Assembly: GCA_022794295.1 (NCBI GenBank) | Contig: JAAWEO010000100.1 | Coordinates: 1 to 7,466 of the forward strand | Length of the DNA stretch: 7,466 nucleotides | Reading direction: 5' to 3' | From: Angelakisella sp. | GTDB taxonomy: Bacteria; Bacillota; Clostridia; Oscillospirales; Ruminococcaceae | Part shown: positions 5,690-7,466 of the stretch, piece by piece | How the letters are laid out: each line of letters begins with the position of its first letter | Numbering within the stretch: the stretch's first letter is position 1 | Translations under genes and position numbers: made by a program | Notes under the pieces: generated by a model | The model's input: the letters and a program-made list of their open reading frames with translations, nothing else | Databases searched by the model: none | What the model was told of the DNA's origin: nothing

Positions 5690-6871
5690 TTATTTATCCT
5701 TATCTTTGTCCTTGTCCCGGTCGAAGGCCTCCCGGAGCTTTTCGAAAAAGCTTTGGCGCTTGTTATAATTCTTATCGCTCAGGCTGGCCTCGAACTCCCG
5801 GAGCTTTTCCTTCTGGCTGCGGCTGAGGCCGCGGGGGACCTCGATGCTGACCCGGACATACTGGTCCCCCCGGTTGTGGCCGGTATTGGGGTTAACGACG
5901 CCCTTGTCCCGCAGGCGGAAAACGGTGCCGTTCTGGGTCCCCTCGGGGACGGTATACTTCACCTTACCGTCCACGGTGGGGACAACGATCTCGTCCCCCA
6001 GGACTGCCTGGGTATAGGTGAGGGGGATATCGCACCAGATATTCTGACCGTCCCGCTCGAAGATGGGGTCGGGACGGACGGTAACGGTCACCTGGAGGTC
6101 CCCGGCGGGGCCGCCGTTGGTGCCGTGGTCCCCCTCCCCCCGGATGATGAAGGTCTGGCCATCATCGATCCCGGCGGGGACATTGACGGTGAACTTGCGG
6201 GTGACCCGTACACGGCCCTTGCCGCCGCACTTCTGGCAGGGGTTTTTGATGACCTTGCCGGAACCGCCGCAGCGGGAGCAGGGCTGGCGCACCTGCATCA
6301 TCCCCAGGATGCTTTGCTTACGGACGGTGACATAGCCGGTTCCGCCGCAATCGGGGCAGGTTTCGGGGTGGCTTCCCTCGGCGGCGCCGGTACCGGAGCA
6401 GGCGGCGCAGCTTTCCAGGCGCTGGTAGGTGATCTCCTTCTTGCAGCCCTTTACTGCCTCCATAAAGGCGAGGGGCAGGGTATAGCCCTGGCTGCTGCCC
6501 CGGGTGGGGCCATTGGGGTTTCTGGTTCGTGTAGAGCCACCGAAGCCAGCGGCACCGAAGATATCCCCCAGGTCCTCGAAGATATCGCTAAAGCCGCCGA
6601 AGCCACCGCCATAGCCACCGGGGCCGGCGCCGTAATTGGGGTCCACACCGGCGTGGCCGAACTGATCATAGCGGGCACGTTTTTCCTTATCGGAGAGGAC
6701 CTCATAGGCCTCATTGATCTCTTTAAAATGGGCTTCGGCGTCTTTATCATCGGGGTGGAGGTCGGGGTGGTACTGTTTTGCCAATTTTCGGTAGGCTTTT
6801 TTAAGTTCATCGTCGCTGACACCGCGCTGGACGCCCAGCACGTCATAGTAATCGCGTTTTTGTTCCGGCAA
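5690..6871 (-). CDS. dnaJ: Chaperone protein DnaJ (Hsp40)
   Basis: DnaJ is the cytoplasmic co-chaperone that binds unfolded protein and stimulates the DnaK ATPase. This 393-residue protein is a full type I member. It has a J domain (5-70) with HPD at 35-37, a Gly/Phe-rich region (about 80-130), a zinc-binding region with all four CxxCxGxG motifs intact (CAACSGTG 155-162, CPDCGGTG 172-179, CSRCGGSG 198-205, CQKCGGKG 212-219), then the C-terminal substrate-binding domains. The extreme C-terminus is an unusual alternating tail RDKDKDKDK. The start is TTG at 6871, supported by GAGGTG (plus-strand 6879-6884) at 7-nt spacing; the nearby ATG is out of frame. dnaK, normally directly upstream, is not in the window; instead there are at least 595 nt of non-coding sequence. 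No CIRCE element and no convincing promoter was found, so its transcription start is unclear. Confidence 0.97.
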   Translation of the reverse strand: MPEQKRDYYDVLGVQRGVSDDELKKAYRKLAKQYHPDLHPDDKDAEAHFKEINEAYEVLSDKEKRARYDQFGHAGVDPNYGAGPGGYGGGFGGFSDIFEDLGDIFGAAGFGGSTRTRNPNGPTRGSSQGYTLPLAFMEAVKGCKKEITYQRLESCAACSGTGAAEGSHPETCPDCGGTGYVTVRKQSILGMMQVRQPCSRCGGSGKVIKNPCQKCGGKGRVRVTRKFTVNVPAGIDDGQTFIIRGEGDHGTNGGPAGDLQVTVTVRPDPIFERDGQNIWCDIPLTYTQAVLGDEIVVPTVDGKVKYTVPEGTQNGTVFRLRDKGVVNPNTGHNRGDQYVRVSIEVPRGLSRSQKEKLREFEASLSDKNYNKRQSFFEKLREAFDRDKDKDKDK

Positions 6872-6878
6872 ATTCCAT

Positions 6879-6884
6879 CACCTC
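6879..6884 (-). promoter_or_regulatory. Ribosome binding site deciding the dnaJ TTG start
   Basis: GAGGTG, part of a longer AGAGGTGAT match to the 16S 3' end, lies 7 nt upstream of TTG at 6871. An ATG overlapping the site is in another frame. The following residues PEQKRDYYDVLGV are the usual DnaJ beginning, so TTG is the start. Confidence 0.8.
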
Positions 6885-7223
6885 TATCAATATGGTAGGT
6901 TGTAAGTAAAGAGCAGTTAGGAGCGCAGGACTGGGGGCAGGCGCCAAGACAAGTACCGGCTAGCCTTTCTGTCACCGGACATCAGTCCGGTCCGGGTCCA
7001 GGGCGGACAGCGCCTGGTCGACCGCCGCAGCGGGCGAAATACTCCGGCTAGAGGCAGCATCCTTCGATTAAGGCCGCGGCTAAAAACCTGGCGCTATAGA
7101 AAGAATGGCAGAGCTGTCCTTTCTTTTTGCATCTGTGCGAAGTGACAAGCCGCGGCCGGAACGAGACTGGCCGTTACCCAGCCGCGGGGAGCGCCAGGCG
7201 CTTTCGGTTTTGCTTGTCTGCCC

Positions 7224-7255
7224 TTCAAGACAGGCCCGCAGGGCCGCTTCTTGAA
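7224..7255. repeat. Compound hairpin in the non-coding block
   Basis: Outer arms TTCAAGA (7224-7230) and TCTTGAA (7249-7255) pair perfectly, and inner arms GGCCC (7233-7237) and GGGCC (7241-7245) close a three-base GCA loop. No T run follows on either strand, so it is unlikely to be a terminator. Confidence 0.6.
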
Positions 7256-7395
7256 TGTACTGCCTTACGGTCCTGGGTGCGGCGTTTTAATTTGTGATAG
7301 TCTCGTTTTCTTTTGACTGCCACGCGATGGTCTGCCCCTTCGCAGTCCTGTCTCGTTCTAAAGGCCAATTGCCTCGTTTCGCCTCCCCGGCGAGG

Positions 7396-7425
7396 GGTCA
7401 CTTTCTGTTGCGACAGAAAGTAACC
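7396..7425. repeat. Hairpin with AGAAAGTAACCAAAG signature
   Basis: ACTTTCTGT (7400-7408) pairs perfectly with ACAGAAAGT (7413-7421) across a TGCG loop; after one mismatch GGT/ACC extends the stem. It is followed by AACCAAAGAGCGCCC. From memory, hairpins of this form with AAAGTAACCAAAG on one arm recur in intergenic repeats of several bacterial genomes. I cannot confirm copy number from one window. Confidence 0.5.
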
Positions 7426-7466
7426 AAAGAGCGCCCAGGGGTTAGGCGCGCGGACCTTCTGCGGAA

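Larger units (their letters stand above)
6886..7466. other. Hairpin-rich non-coding block upstream of dnaJ
   Basis: I find no credible coding sequence on either strand and no tRNA or rRNA. The block is dense in inverted repeats: ACCGGAC/GTCCGGT with a 4-base loop (6974-6991), CCAGGGCG/CGCCTGG (6998-7017), GGCCGCGGCT/AGCCGCGGCC (7072-7081 with 7148-7157), CCTGGCGCT/AGCGCCAGG (7087-7095 with 7190-7198), a compound hairpin at 7224-7255, GACTGC/GCAGTC (7315-7320 with 7342-7347) and a hairpin at 7396-7425. CCGGCTAG occurs twice (6956-6963, 7044-7051). It runs off the right edge. It may be a dispersed intergenic repeat, a structured RNA, or a long untranslated segment between dnaK and dnaJ. Confidence 0.5.

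Noticed and set aside
5276..6898. Open frame of 540 codons on the plus strand opposite dnaJ and the start of the XRE gene
   Set aside because: It is antisense to two clear genes, its translation is a low-complexity Gly/Ala/Val/Leu-rich string with no domain, and it lacks a good ribosome binding site. GC-rich codon use opposite dnaJ removes stops.
6972..7067. Open stretch on the minus strand ending AAAVDQALSALDPDRTDVR before a stop
   Set aside because: It looks like a protein C-terminus, but it is only about 31 codons, has no start or ribosome binding site, and overlaps strong hairpins. It could be a gene remnant; too little to call.
4991..7369. Inverted 11-mer match ATTGGCCTTTA (4991-5001) and TAAAGGCCAAT (7359-7369)
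   Set aside because: A few matches of this length are expected by chance between strands in a window of this size, and the flanks do not match.
6872..7466. CIRCE element for HrcA control of dnaJ
   Set aside because: No TTAGCACTC-N9-GAGTGCTAA or close variant occurs upstream of dnaJ.

Overview
The window looks like chromosomal DNA from a moderately GC-rich, endospore-forming Firmicute, most likely a clostridial gut-type bacterium near Oscillospiraceae. This is an inference from a spoIIP gene, strong AGGAGG-type ribosome binding sites, sigma-A style promoters, GTG and TTG starts, and GC-biased codons. No 16S gene or other species marker is present.

Layout, left to right. (1) 40-222, minus strand: a complete single-gene tRNA-Gln(CUG) unit with a perfect-consensus promoter, an encoded CCA end and a strong terminator. 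(2) 304-731, plus strand: a divergently transcribed one-gene unit for a small thioredoxin, with its own promoter and terminator. (3) 857-3115, plus strand: a one-gene unit for a 675-residue methyl-accepting chemotaxis protein. It has an extended -10 promoter, a leader of about 138 nt that can fold in two exclusive ways, and a terminator. (4) 3131-4882, minus strand: spoIIP (septal and engulfment peptidoglycan hydrolase), followed at once by a small membrane-anchored protein gene in the position of Bacillus yqxA. A doubtful 18-codon ORF and a convergent terminator follow. (5) 5017-5526, minus strand: a membrane-anchored XRE-family regulator. (6) 5641-6871, minus strand: dnaJ with its terminator. 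(7) 6872-7466: about 595 nt with no credible gene but many inverted repeats, running off the right edge.

The minus-strand block dnaJ - XRE regulator - spoIIP - small ORF contains pieces of the cluster known from Bacillus (gpr-spoIIP-yqxA-lepA-hemW-hrcA-grpE-dnaK-dnaJ), but in a different order and with an extra regulator. The genes have separate terminators or gaps and probably form separate transcripts. Functionally they are housekeeping genes (tRNA, redox, chaperone), chemosensing and sporulation; no defence, phage or biosynthetic system is visible.

The least explained part is 6872-7466: a hairpin-rich non-coding block just upstream of dnaJ, where dnaK would be expected. It may be a dispersed intergenic repeat or a structured RNA. 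The MCP leader is the second place worth testing.
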